The notes beneath the pieces were generated by a model. The model saw only the letters and a list, made by a program, of their open reading frames with translations, did no database searches and was not told the DNA's origin. From Nematostella vectensis (taxonomy: Eukaryota; Cnidaria; Anthozoa; Actiniaria; Edwardsiidae), in NCBI RefSeq assembly GCF_932526225.1, contig NC_064038.1:16603075-16667074 (forward strand): a DNA stretch of 64,000 bases, given 5' to 3'. The position numbers and the translations under genes were made by a program. Of this stretch, positions 34,288 through 45,337 are shown one piece after another. Position 1 is the first letter of the stretch, and the number at the start of each line of letters is the position of its first letter.

Positions 34288-35225
34288 AGTTCCTCTCTAA
34301 CGAAAGACCTCCTTGGTGCACCCTCGGGTAGGTAGTACAACACGGGCTGTCCAACCGAAACAACACTGCGCGATAAATCATAGATATTCAGACTCCAGAC
34401 CGGGTGCGTCGCACGACGGTTATCACCTCCTTCGTCTTCTCCTGGGGCGAGCAAATATCTTACTTTAACGGCAGGAGGTAGTCTCACCTCGTCAAGTCCG
34501 ACAGACTGCTTGTATTCGACGGGTTTAACATCGACTTCTTTGAGTCCCACAGCTTTATCGGGTTCTTTTCCACTGATCCGTCTTGGCTTACTGTTCATTG
34601 CTTCCAAAACTTTTGGCATCCTCTTCACCCATTCTCTTGACCTTTCATTTTCTGACAACATCTCTTGCGCATATTGATGACTATACAATCTTTCAGACAA
34701 AGTTCGGTTTGCCCGCTCTACCACAGATTGAGCTTTATGGTTTTTAGCCTCACTTCGTTGAATCCGGACATTATGCTTTTTCATGAGTTTCGTAACATCA
34801 CCCATAAATTCTGTGCCAGGGTCGACAATCACCGTATTTGGCCACTTGAGTTTCCTAGAATAGATTCTTTCAAACGCTTTGGAGAGTCCACTTGAATCTT
34901 TACTCGTTAGCGCTTCAGCATCAACATACCTTGAAGCGACATCCACCACTAACAGCGCATATTTGTAGGTCTTTCGTTTTACAGTATCGTGAGATAAGAA
35001 CAATAGATCCGCCTGGTGGATGTAGTTTGTTTTGACAACAGCCCAATGCGGTCTCGGGATATGTTTTTGGGGTGGTAAATAGATTTGCCATAATGCCTGT
35101 TTCTCAAGCCACTTCTTAGATGTAGACTGACCCACTTTAGCAGCATCTGCCAATTTATCGATAGCTTCATAGCCTTTCCAGTACCCTCTGGTACTGTAGT
35201 ATATTTTTGGATAACCTGCTCTCAT
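34236..35225 (-). CDS. Polinton-type retroviral-like integrase (D,D-35-E)
   Basis: An intact 329-codon frame. Residues 20-60 form an N-terminal helical region (ADAAKVGQSTSKKWL) in place of a zinc finger. The catalytic core has Asp73 (HQADLLFL), Asp135 (VIVDPGTEF) and Glu170 (SVVERANRT), with exact D-35-E spacing. The C-terminal 90 residues resemble an SH3-like DNA-binding tail (VKVRYLLAPGED, SVGQPVLYYLP). Polintons use such an enzyme to insert their double-stranded DNA. It converges with the polymerase gene (52-bp overlap of 3' ends) and diverges from the capsid-like gene 41 bp away. No inactivating lesion seen. Confidence 0.9.
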   Translation of the reverse strand: MRAGYPKIYYSTRGYWKGYEAIDKLADAAKVGQSTSKKWLEKQALWQIYLPPQKHIPRPHWAVVKTNYIHQADLLFLSHDTVKRKTYKYALLVVDVASRYVDAEALTSKDSSGLSKAFERIYSRKLKWPNTVIVDPGTEFMGDVTKLMKKHNVRIQRSEAKNHKAQSVVERANRTLSERLYSHQYAQEMLSENERSREWVKRMPKVLEAMNSKPRRISGKEPDKAVGLKEVDVKPVEYKQSVGLDEVRLPPAVKVRYLLAPGEDEGGDNRRATHPVWSLNIYDLSRSVVSVGQPVLYYLPEGAPRRSFVREELQAVPEDTELPPNSVLE

Positions 35226-35266
35226 GACTCATTTAAAGAGTTGACTTTCTTCTCTTAAAATCGAAG

Positions 35267-36281
35267 ATGTCGCAGGCAATTTCTGAGAGGATAAACCCAA
35301 ACAGGATCCCACGAGAGCCTTTCGGTTTGAAGGCGGAAGCCTCGCTAAATCGAATCACACTCAATCCCTCATCCGCTAGTCCTGGGGAGACTTTGTATGT
35401 GAACATCCCCCAGCTATCAGAAAATGTGGTCATCGTTCCGGGTAGTGTATCCTTACTATTCGACTTAGGCGTCACAGGGCATGCAAATAATACTCTCGTT
35501 AACAACGTTGGCCGAAACCTGGTGTCCAGGCTCAAGATTCTTTTCGGCGGTGAAACACTGCAAGATACCCAACGATACGATTTATTTCAAACGTATCATG
35601 ACCTATTCATCCCCAAGGAGGAACGGGAGGATCTATTGAAACAGGGTATCTCGTCGGAGAACATGAGGAAACTCAGAACAAACGCAGGAGACAAGGTTAC
35701 CTCAGATGCAAAAGAGGTGGCTCTCGCGGCAGTGCATAATACGAAATACAAGATCCCACTAGACCATCCTATTCTGAATGACCATGGTGTCTTCTACCCA
35801 AAGGCACTACCACACCCACTCACATTTGAGATTACGCTCGCTCCCGTATCAGACATCGTCGTCTACTCAAGCACCACACCAGCGCCTAATTACACCATCA
35901 CAAACCTTGAACTGGAGTACCTATGCATTTCCAGTGAATACCTTGCTCGAGAGGTAGCGGCGTCCTATCAAGTTGGGAAAGGCTTTTTTTATGAGAACAT
36001 CATTCTTCACAAGACTTTCACCATCTCCAAGCCAAATGACTCGGTTATTAACGAGCATATCAATCTACCGAGAAAGTCAATGACAGGAGTGCTTTGTTTA
36101 TTTACAGAGAACCACACAGGGGGAACACGAGACTCTGAGAAATTTATCAGCCCAGATATAAAATCAGTTCATGTCAACATCGATGGAATGCCGAACCGAC
36201 TCTACTCGAAAGGAATGATACCGGTTGACTTGTGGGAGTCGGTGAAGAAACGCCTTGGGGTCACGGGCTCGCTTAAGCAAA
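35267..36281 (+). pseudogene. Polinton-like major capsid protein (truncated)
   Basis: ATG at 35267 (MSQAISERINPNRIP). Residues 50-240 show beta-rich segments: FDLGVTGHANNTLVNNVGR, LKILFGGETLQDTQRYD, PLTFEITLAPVSD, TITNLELEYLCIS, then ENIILHKTFTI and LPRKSMTGVLCLF. The layout resembles double-jelly-roll capsid proteins of Polinton/adintovirus-type elements. The assignment rests on position and pattern, not on an alignment. The frame runs out of its own sequence at 36281 and its last 16 codons come from the 2.2-kb repeat. At about 338 residues it is shorter than I would expect for a complete capsid protein, so the C-terminal jelly roll is probably cut. Confidence 0.6.
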
Positions 36282-38461
36282 AACAAATAGCGCCTTCTCA
36301 TTGGCGCCCCCCGAGGATTTGTTGTAGATAGCGCATCGAACACTGTTTGTTTTCTAAGTGACTGATTCAATATGTAAGTAATTAAGTTTGATTGACACAA
36401 GCTGATAATTGCTGCTTAAAAGGCATCTGTAAATTGAGACCAGTTAGAGTCAATAGAGCACACGAGGAGATCGCAAGTTTAGAGCATAGTTAAGTTAAAG
36501 TCAAGACCGCGCAGGGATCCACCCTTCAGGTACCATGATCAAGTTATATTAGCTTTATAGCGCATGATTTTGTATGTTTTGTGTAGTAGTAATTATTGAT
36601 TCAAGTGTATGTTCCATTGCATGTAAGTTTAATTCCGTAAATCTCTATCGCTTCACAACTATGATCGGAATGTGTAGGAATATGCCCGAGATCTAGTCTA
36701 AATGCTGTAATTATTGATCTGTTCCAGAATGTTTTAATATAATAAATATTGGAAGAAATCCTTGAGGCCGGTCTTAAATCGCTTCGTAGCCGGGGTCTAC
36801 TTCAATCATCATCGTCGTCGTCGTCATTATCATCATTATTATTTTTTATTAATCAGACCGCTTTTGAAATATAATTGCAACCAAATTTTATCAAAATACA
36901 AAAAGTATTTGTTTTGAAGCTGGTCACCTAGCGCAGCCGCCAACCTGCCATCTTGGAAATTACCCACAAGACCCTAGGAACGAGGCTGCATTTTACAAAG
37001 CACAAGCGTTTTATTGATTATGTGTATTTCCAGAAACCAATCCATACCCCAAGCACAGAGGTAATTCCAGAGGCAAGGGGGGGGGGGGGATTTTTCTCAA
37101 TTTCCAGGGGATAAAAGACCCTATTTCCCATACAAACTTATTTTGTATCTGGAAATTCGGGAGGATTGGGGGTACCTTTCCTAATTCCCTCAATAGTGTT
37201 TTTTATTTCCTCCTGTCACATACCATCATGATTTTTACAAACTCATCAGCTATATCAACACCATACGTGGACTGGACAGCAGTAGACATCCTTTTCACAG
37301 CGAACTGCCAGTGTTTTTCACAAGAGATCGTACGATCAATAGTACCATCTGGCAGCTCAAGTGGGATGGAAGACCACCACCCACCCCCTTCGTCAATCAT
37401 AATTCCAGCTGGGTTGAATCTGTAGTTGTCATTTCCTGAAAGCTCTCGCAGTGCTGTGTTCAGTAGACGCCAGAAAGTCCGGATGTTTTTTTTTTATTCA
37501 GATTCACATTCCATTGTAGCAATCTTGAACATTTGGCGTAGAAGAGGGTGGTACACCTGTCAGCAACCACAAGTGTCACCAAAGGGTGTAATTGATTATG
37601 CATCCCAGGGGTACCACAAGTTAGGGATCATTGTCTGACAACCAACAATTGACTCTACAATGGTAATTTTGGGCGGGAGCATACTGGGGGCCACAGTACT
37701 ATAAAAGTCACATTCATGTCTATTTTCACATTAATTCACCACTATACTAGGGTGTCAAGTGTTGACGGCTCAAGAAAAGAAATCTCAGGCTAAGAAGGAA
37801 AAAAATAGGAGGTCTTGAGCAGAAATAGGAAATTTTGCTAGCCCTGACAAATTGTTTAGATCAGTAATGATCAATTTACTGGATACAGAAGACAAAAATA
37901 CCATTTCAGATTTCAGTAAAATGTTTGGGAGTTCTGGGGACATGCAATTTTGGTGGGGTTCAAACATATTGTATACACCTATTTCAAAAAAGGCTGTCAG
38001 TGCAAATGGCGAATGGCAAATAGTAAATGGTAGTTCTAAGCCTAATTAGTGCGATCTCAATGTAATTAAGGTTGATGAGAGATCTTACTAAGACCCTTTA
38101 TCTGTATGAGTTTAGTTTGATTAGGATCAATTGCTAACGAATTAAAACCAATTGTCACGAGTGGTATTCTGTTAATTTCTTCCAGGATAATAAAGCGATC
38201 TCAATGTAATTAACGTGGATGAAAGATCTTACCAAGACCGGGATAAGGTCAAATCAGTGACACATACTTTTCGAGCACGGCGCCCTAAACTTGAAAAAAT
38301 ATGTATATATATTATAAGTATTTTATTAGGTTAACGTGTAATCTTGTTACTGGCAAAATATCAAAAGTGTTCTATTTATTGCTATAAAGTTATGGTGCTA
38401 AATGCAAAAACCGTCCGTGATTGGGGCAATACACTGTAGTATGTATTGACAGCCTCATTAG
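36282..38461 (+). repeat. 2.2-kb direct repeat, right copy
   Basis: The second copy of 27772-29972, starting AACAAATAGCGCC directly inside the capsid-like ORF and ending CAGCCTCATTAG before unrelated DNA. It includes the putative BEL LTR (about 36320-36806) and the MULE-like fragment. The differences I noticed are single substitutions, one lost CGT block, a 14-bp gap near 36900 and a G-run length change. Confidence 0.95.
37203..37630 (-). pseudogene. MULE-like transposase fragment (right copy)
   Basis: Same fragment as at 28713-29140 (FNPAGIMIDEGG, SCEKHWQFAV), with an identical translation over its 65-codon open part. It carries the same poly-A-associated stop, so the lesion predates the duplication. 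Confidence 0.45.
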
Positions 38462-38495
38462 AAATAAATTTTCTAGCACCCCTCACCATATCTTA

Positions 38496-38847
38496 GGGGC
38501 CGATTACTTGATGGATTTCAGCCCGGGCAGCTGCTTACCGATTATATGCCTTAGATCCAGCCCGGGCTGGACTCGAATTGTATTGTTTTCCAGCCCAGGC
38601 TGAGATATTTACGCGATTTCATGGCGATTATAACCCGCTAGCCCAGGCTGAAAATCCTAGCCCGGTTTGCCAACCCGGGCTGGAAACCTCCCCCCCGGGC
38701 TGAAATTGATCCCGGGCTGAAAACTCGTTCATGTAACCGAAAGAGCAATTTTACAAGTATTTGTGGGGGATAGCGGGCTGGACTTTCAGACTCCCTAAAC
38801 GGGCTGAAACCTCAGCCCGGGCTGAAATTTTTCATGTAATCGGCCCC
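38496..38847. mobile_element. 352-bp MITE with GGGGCCGATTAC inverted ends
   Basis: Left end GGGGCCGATTACTTGATGGA, right end (reverse complement) GGGGCCGATTACATGAAAAA, both followed inward by TTTCAGCCCGGG. TTA flanks both sides (38493-38495, 38848-38850), a candidate 3-bp target duplication. The interior contains more than ten CAGCCCGGGCTG-type palindromes or halves. No coding capacity, so non-autonomous. Confidence 0.85.
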
Positions 38848-38850
38848 TTA

Positions 38851-40708
38851 GTATGAATGAATAAGCGCCGCATTCCCTTACAGGCGCCCTAAGTGTATGT
38901 AAATAACACCGCGATACTAAACAGAATACCAAAGAAACCCGTGGAGTTTTAACCCGCAGCGAGTTTTAGTTATCTATTTAGTTATCTACTATTTTTAAGT
39001 ATTTTTTATTTCCCCTCGAGGTCTCAAACCTCGTTACCAAGTGACTAAGGTACCGGAATGAAATAGTATGAAATGAACATTTACTTTCATGTTTCTCAGA
39101 ATAAAGAATTGAACACGAAGTTGCTTATAAGGATTTGATCTAAGGATTTCATTAAACAAATACTTTTTATGTTTATGGTATGACATTTCTTTCCTGCTTC
39201 GAAAAATCTAAGCTGCTGCTAAATGCCGACAACAAACTTATAATTGTTAAACAATGAAGCAAATTGATAATTACGCTATTTTTATAGTGCTAAAGTATTG
39301 AGTTAAATTGTACGTTTGTATCTAATAAGCGACTGAGAAAAAGCCTATGTGTGATGGAAGAAAATTATTGTCACGAACGGTCTCCAAATAGTAGCTGTCA
39401 CACGAGAGGTTTTGTCACGAGTGGTTGTCACCAGTGGTTTTGTCACGAAAACTGACTGCAGAAAAGCCAAGAATTGTCGAAAAAGGAGTGCTTGAAAAAG
39501 AAAATCATTCGTGGGAATGCTAACCACGGATATGAACTTGTCTAATTATGTGCAAAAGACTGTGTAAAAGCATGGTTGAAAGTTTTGAAGAGTCAAGTCT
39601 TGTGCTCGAGTCAAGGTCAGCTGAAATGTCAGAGTAAGCCACAAGATAAAGGAAGAAAAAACAAGCTAATTTTATGGACACCTTCTCCGAAAAGTGCTCC
39701 TATGTATTTGTTTTTGCACTGGCAGACGTAGGTAAGTTATTATTATTGTTATTATTGTATTAAAGTACTTAGCGGAACGATCTTTCGGAATCGTTTTGTT
39801 TTCAAACTTTGAACACCTTTTTCATTGTTGAATTTAATTTATACTTTAAGTCCTTACCTCAGGGAATAAATATTCTAGGCTGTATTTATCAAATTCGATA
39901 TCTAAATCTGCCATTCACCATTTATCATAGGAAAATTATAACTACTTTTCATGAATGAATTGAATATAAGTTACCAGAGCTGTCAACTCTGTCACAAGAT
40001 ATGGACCTCATCATAAACCTAATTTTTGTGAGAATGTTCATACATTCTCTGTATTCATCTGCATTGGCTCTCTCGTTTTTATTTTTTTTTTCGCATACTT
40101 GCTGTATTTCATCCGATTTTACAAGATTTCTGTCCGAGTTTGGTTGGCAGCCATGATATACTAGAAATATAACCAAACGTGATTTTTAATCCATTTCAAT
40201 GAATGATTGGTCAAAATTCTTACAAAGATGAGCAAGGCTTAAATGTATTACTTGAGTAAACTCCAGCTTTCTTTGGAGAAAGAAATGGAGAAATGGTTTC
40301 CTAAAACCTTTAAGAAATTGAAAGCTGGTCTCCTAAAACCCTAAGTATTAGTAATTTGTAAAAAAAATATTTATTTGATAAACACTTGAAATTTAAATCG
40401 ACTATTCTGGAATTCTGTTTTGATTTTTTTAAAAAGGTGCACATACATATTAGGACCTTGAGGATCTGTTATTACCTAAAAAATATGCCTTGTTTTTATA
40501 CCACCTACAATATTTTCAATAACCCTGGGTACCTCAATGTTTTCTTACAAACCTTAAAAACAAATTTTATCTTATGTCACAATATAATGTGGTCCAAAAG
40601 TAAAATTTAGGCTTCATAGAAAGCCAAGACAGCTTTTTTGTAGAGGAGCAATTTGCTCAAAAGCAATGGTTTTTTTCTCTCTGCAGCTTCTCCTATAAAA
40701 GCTCTTTC
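38851..40708. other. No gene recognised
   Basis: AT-rich DNA. TGTCACGAGTGGTT-like motifs recur near 39370-39450 and a TTATTATTG tract lies near 39737-39757. No ORF of substance. Confidence 0.5.
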
Positions 40709-42083
40709 AACCTGTGGCTCATCAGATCATAGAGCTTTATGAGACAGCAAAGTTCATATGTTCATTTTCTGTAATAGGTATCATTTTAGAAAATTTTAGT
40801 TGGACTATTTTTAGTTTTAGGTTTTATGAATTAGGTTTTTTGTGGTATAATATTTGTATCGTAAGGAAATTACCAGCTTTTTCTTAAATGCTTTTCTCCA
40901 AACTTCTTCAGGTTAATCTCAGCCAGAGATTCTGAAATCAAGCTGAGACACAAGCTTCTGGCTAAGAGGCATGACCCAGGGCAGGATGTACATATAAGGC
41001 ATTGGTATTTAATGTAGGTCACCAAAAATAAACACATATAAAGTAACAAAAAGATAATATTTTAATGGAAAAATTGTTCTAAAAAATGATCCAGAGTTAT
41101 AAAAGTAGAAAAACCTAGTTTTTTTCCAAGTTAGCCTGACAGTTTCTTGTATAATGTGTGGTTAGTGACATTTAGGCTATTTAGGTTCATAAATAGTCTC
41201 TTGCTATTACAATTACTCATTGTAAAGTAATTGAGGTAGTAAGTTAATCATAAAAAACAAAAACAGGTCTCCTATATGATCCCTTAAGATCATATTTAAA
41301 ACTATTTAGAAATCAATTTTCCTATTTCAACCTATTTCAAATTATAGGCTAAATAGATGCTTATAAAAAGGATTCTAATTTGATTATTTTAGGTTAACAG
41401 GTTCTTTCTAGGTTCTTATATGTGGTTCTTAACTGTATAATAAAATAATGTAGTCAGAATTTTTTCAAATATATTGGAGTGCTTTTAATCAACCCTTAGC
41501 AAAGTTACATTCTAAAGCACAAGAGAGAAGGTTAATAAAGATATTTTTCCAATATTTGAATTGCTCACTTAAAAACTTACACAAGAGAAAGAAAATGTTA
41601 AAGCCCTATCTTTGCAAGTTAAGTAAAGTAATTTAAAAAAGTAAAATGAATTGGGACCGTACAGGCAGGGAATGAGTACTTTTACCTCAAATCCACTATG
41701 ATAGTGTGATTTGCTGATATACTTATTAATGTATAGGAATTTGATATGTATTTGTTTATTGTTTTTAATTTCGAAGACAATAAAATAGCACCCAGTTTTT
41801 TGTGAGGAACTTTAATTGATCCTCATTTTAAAATAAATATGACCTTCCTTCACACCTTAAAGCCTTCCGTGTTAATCAAAGCATAAATTTGTTTTGCTAA
41901 TTTTGCTGTTAATGATATCCTTAGTAATGTCAATAAATACTTTTTTACCTAGAACAAAAAACATATTTGTTCTAGGTATTCCCTAGGAGGATTGGGAGGA
42001 CACCTTTTAATAATAATTGTATTATTTATAGAACATGCAATCTTTATATGTTTTACATATGGTGCCGTTTTTGTGGGTGGTGG
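40709..42083. repeat. Interspersed repeat A, copy 2
   Basis: Same orientation as 16822-18206, with small indels (for example an added AAATAG near 41190). Unlike copy 1 it is followed not by the GCTGGCTCCGC motif block but by repeat C at 42090. Confidence 0.85.
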
Positions 42084-42089
42084 TAACCG

Positions 42090-42226
42090 CGCGATGACCA
42101 CAAAACCATGTCGCATAGCTGACCATATTTCTATACCTATCCAGTCTATGGAACACATGCTCATTTGCATAAGCTACTGTCCGGCGTCCTCGATTCCATG
42201 CGACGCCATTTTCTGCCATTTGTCAT
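42090..42226. repeat. Short repeat C, full-length copy
   Basis: Reads GCGCGATGACCACAAAACCA, then GTCGCATAGCTGACCATA, then CATTTGCATAAGCTACTGTC and GCGTCCTCGATTCCATGCGA. The first part recurs at 51470-51525 and the second, inverted, at 52607-52690. Probable MITE-like family. Confidence 0.6.
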
Positions 42227-43217
42227 GACAACAGCCCACGCTTTGACGAAGGCGATGTTTTGCGAAGTTTTATTACATTTATAACATTAGATAGTATGCT
42301 CGCCTGTTTAAACAAAAAAATATCATGGACAATAAAGCATAAGGGTCAACTTATTTCATGTTAGCAAATCAAGTTCCTAAGAAGTCTTAAAAGAATCAGA
42401 TTTTGGCGATATTTTGAAGAGAATGAATCACATGAGAAAAGTTCCAATTCACTAAATTTTACATTTTGGTACATCCAGTCATAAGCAAAGTTAAAAGCCG
42501 AGACTCACAGCATAGCTAAAACTGTTATTTTACTTAATCTGAGTGAATTCTGTGCACATATTTCCGCCTGGTTTTAAATATATTAAACGATTACGAGCTT
42601 GCATGGTTTTACCGTCTCCAAGCCCCAATGCACGCTTGTAATTATATTCTATATATCTCGAAAAGGCGTGGAAATCGCTGGAAAGTTTGTATTGGACGTT
42701 TGATAAGAATTCCTTCAGGAATATGTCTGGGAGGTCTGATTTTCGTAGCACCCTTTATTAAGAGCAAAAAGTCCTTTAATAGCATAGACATGCAACAAGA
42801 GCCAATAATTATGTTTGCTTCTAAAAACATTTTTGGTACACCTTGTCATAGACTCGTTTTATGAAAATCATGTACAATATATGAATTTCCAACTAATAAA
42901 CTATTGGTGTGTGAAAGGCCGGCTCCAGGTCCTAACGCGTTAAAAAATAGGAGGATAAATTTAAAAGTGTGTCATTCACTCAGTCTCGACTAAATCTTTG
43001 TTCTAGCCGTAGAAGCGTGCGTAAATAGCAAAAGAATGAAATGAACAAGTGACCGTGCATTCCAGCATGGCAACTGCGTTAAAAATAAACTTCCCTGTTT
43101 TTTCTCCAAAAGTTTGTTTATTTGGACTAAATAAAATTTTGTTATTATGCGTGAACATTACTCTTTAGGATGAGGCACAATTTAGAAAATGAAAACGAAT
43201 AAAACGCTCAAAATAAT
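42227..43217. other. No gene recognised
   Basis: AT-rich, no coding or RNA signature seen. Open frames of 60-78 codons here have no recognisable motif. Confidence 0.5.
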
Positions 43218-43766
43218 ATATAGATTTAGGCACTGCCTAAAAGCGGAGCCAGCATAAACACCTTTTGTGTTGACTGATCAAAGGTATTATTGGAGGATCT
43301 AGGATCCTGCTCTCTACTGAGATTTATTTATTGTACCAACCAAATCCAGGCCTTATTCAATAATTTAAATTATGCAGTACATCAAAGTTAACAAACACAA
43401 TTCCTGGTGTGGATTTGGCTGTCAAAGTTGTCAAGAGTCTAATGGTAAATTCTTAGGTCCCATCATAGAAGTTCCATTATGAATATCTTTTTTTAATCAA
43501 AACAATACTCCCACAAGCTTTGCCCTTGTGCAGAAAATGTCATGGATGTAACAGCATTCCAAAGATTCAAAATAATATATTTAGACTGTTTAGATGCCAT
43601 ACTGTGATTTTTATGTATTGATTTAGTGGCGATTCTCTCCTTCATTGGACCGAATATTCAGAAAAATGTCTGGAAATTAAAATCCAAAAATATATCTCCT
43701 TTCATGCATTACATATTGGTGCACCCCACTTTACCATATAGTGGCCTTGTTGTTGGTGGCCTACTA
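43218..43766. repeat. Interspersed repeat B, copy 2, left part
   Basis: Reverse complement of about 21753-22310, starting with the inverted GCTGGCTCCGC motif block. It is interrupted at the sequence GGTGGCCTACTAC by BEL/Pao element 2 and resumes at 49227. Confidence 0.85.
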
Positions 43767-43872
43767 CCCTCGTGGGCTCATCAATCACGTGACATCATGT
43801 CCACAGGGAACCGAATAACAATAATAACGATAATGTCACTCAATGAATGTCAGTTATATATGAGTTCAGACA
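43767..43872 (-). repeat. BEL/Pao 2 3' LTR, end-truncated
   Basis: Matches the first about 105 bp of the 5' LTR with four substitutions, but lacks the terminal about 75 bp ending in ATACA. It is preceded on the minus strand by CCGGAGGA, a short purine tract, and by a C homopolymer (G run at 43879-43902 on +). Confidence 0.75.
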
Positions 43873-44300
43873 TCCTCCGGGGGGGGGGGGGGGGGGGGGG
43901 GGCGTAGTTGCCGGGCCCAGTCTGCGATGCGGTCCCTTGTGGCAGCTGTAATTCGCATGCTTCTCCTGATAGGTTGGTTGGACTGGAGCTGACCTCCTGT
44001 CTGCGCGTCTGCAGTTTCCACAACATCAGTAGTAATCTCAAGGGGATAGAGCTTGGAGATAGGTCTGTCCGTGTGACCCTTAGCTGTTTTTAAGGTTACA
44101 GCCCGTACACCGTCGGCACCTCTAATCAGATCTTCCACTACGCCTAGTTTCCACTTCAACCTCTTCTTCTCGCTGTGGATCTGGACAACGTCTCCTATCT
44201 TGACGCGTGTTTCACCGCTGCCACCTGTTGCGCCATGGAAGCACCGCAGCGAAGTGAGGTACTCCTGCTTCCAGCGCTGCCAGAAGTGTTGTATAACTAG
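43866..44300 (-). pseudogene. BEL/Pao 2 integrase C-terminal (DUF5641-like) domain
   Basis: After a frame break: HFWQRWKQEYLTSLR, VKIGDVVQIHSEKK, KWKLGVVEDLIRGADGVRAV, RPISKLYPLEI, then an extended Arg/Gln-rich tail. The open frame ends in the proline run made by the G/C homopolymer. Confidence 0.85.
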
Positions 44301-44302
44301 TG

Positions 44303-45337
44303 CTACACGAGTAGCATCCCTTCGGAGATTATCATCGTTTGCATAGCTCGGGTCAGTTCGTCCTCATCAGTGTCCGGATGTGGGAGACTGGTAATCCTTC
44401 TTCCATACAGTAGATGGGATGGTGTGAGAGGGTCTTCATCATTTATGTCAGGAGAGACATATGTTAGTGGGCGGTCATTAAGGATAGCCTCAATTTCCAT
44501 GACAACCGTCTGGAGAGTGACTAAGTTGATGGATGCTCGGCCAAGGACTTTCTTCAGCGTCGTCTTCGTGAGGCCGATCAGCCTCTCCCAAAACCCTCCA
44601 CGGGACTCCCGGAGTCTGAGGCTTGTTAGTGGCGGAGCGTCTGTAGCTCGGTATGGAGCACCGTTCACTTTTTGGCACGTTACGCATTTGTTCAAGACCC
44701 TTTTTACTTGGAATCTTCCCGAAGGCACCCAGAATTTCTGGCGTAATGCAGTTAATGTCGAGCTAACGCCAGCATGTAATTGGCGTTCATGCGTGTCACA
44801 GATAATGAGGGTCGTCACGTAGTCTTTCTTCGGAAGAAGAACTGGAAACTTGGCGGTTTCAGAAACAGGGGCGTTGTGAATCCTCCCGCCACAGCGAAGT
44901 AAGCCATCGTCATCCATGAACAGGCGCAGCTGGCGTGTCAAAGGGGTCCCAGACTTGTCATGGGCGGAAAGCTTTGCTATTTCTTTGGCGTAAGAGTGGC
45001 GTTGGCGATCGTGGATCCATGTCCTTTCTGCTTTCGTCAGCTCAGTGACCATCAGAGGTCCGTTTCTGCGGTCAGTGGGGTTCCTGAGGTTATGGACGAA
45101 CCTCAGTACAAGAGCGGTTACACGTAGAAGTTTCCTCAGTGTGCTGTGTCTAGTGGGATCCATGATCGTGCTGATGCTTGGATTCTCGACTGCTTCAGAG
45201 TTGGTTTGCTCTCCTAACACATCAGGTTCTGGGGTAACTTTAGGTTCTTCCTCTGGGATCTCAACAAGAAGGGTGGTGCTTGATTCCCACGTTGGCCAGT
45301 CGCATTCTGAAGTTATCCAGGATGGCCATGCAGCCAT
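44303..45337 (-). pseudogene. BEL/Pao 2 integrase lacking its catalytic core
   Basis: Linker LRVTALVLRFVHNLR, then zinc-binding region: DTHERQLHAGVSSTLTALR and CVTCQKVNGAPYRATDAPPL. Directly afterwards comes RESRGGFWERLIGLTKTTLKK, the segment around and after the catalytic Glu. The roughly 100-130 residues with both catalytic Asp blocks are deleted. The rest (ILNDRPLTYVSPD, LTPSHLLYGRR) is present. The frame ends at 44303. Confidence 0.85.

Larger units (their letters stand above)
29973..36281. mobile_element. Polinton/Maverick-like element fragment
   Basis: A 6.3-kb block with PolB, integrase and capsid-like genes, bounded on both sides by the same 2.2-kb direct repeat. Packaging ATPase, protease, minor capsid genes and terminal inverted repeats are not present. 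The gene order is PolB > < INT, then > MCP. Codon composition is balanced and ORFs are long compared with the surrounding relics, so the copy is young. Confidence 0.8.

Noticed and set aside
27772..38461. Two 2.2-kb segments as LTRs of a giant retroelement
   Set aside because: They contain a BEL LTR plus a MULE-like relic and lack TG...CA ends; the enclosed genes are Polinton-type, not retroviral.
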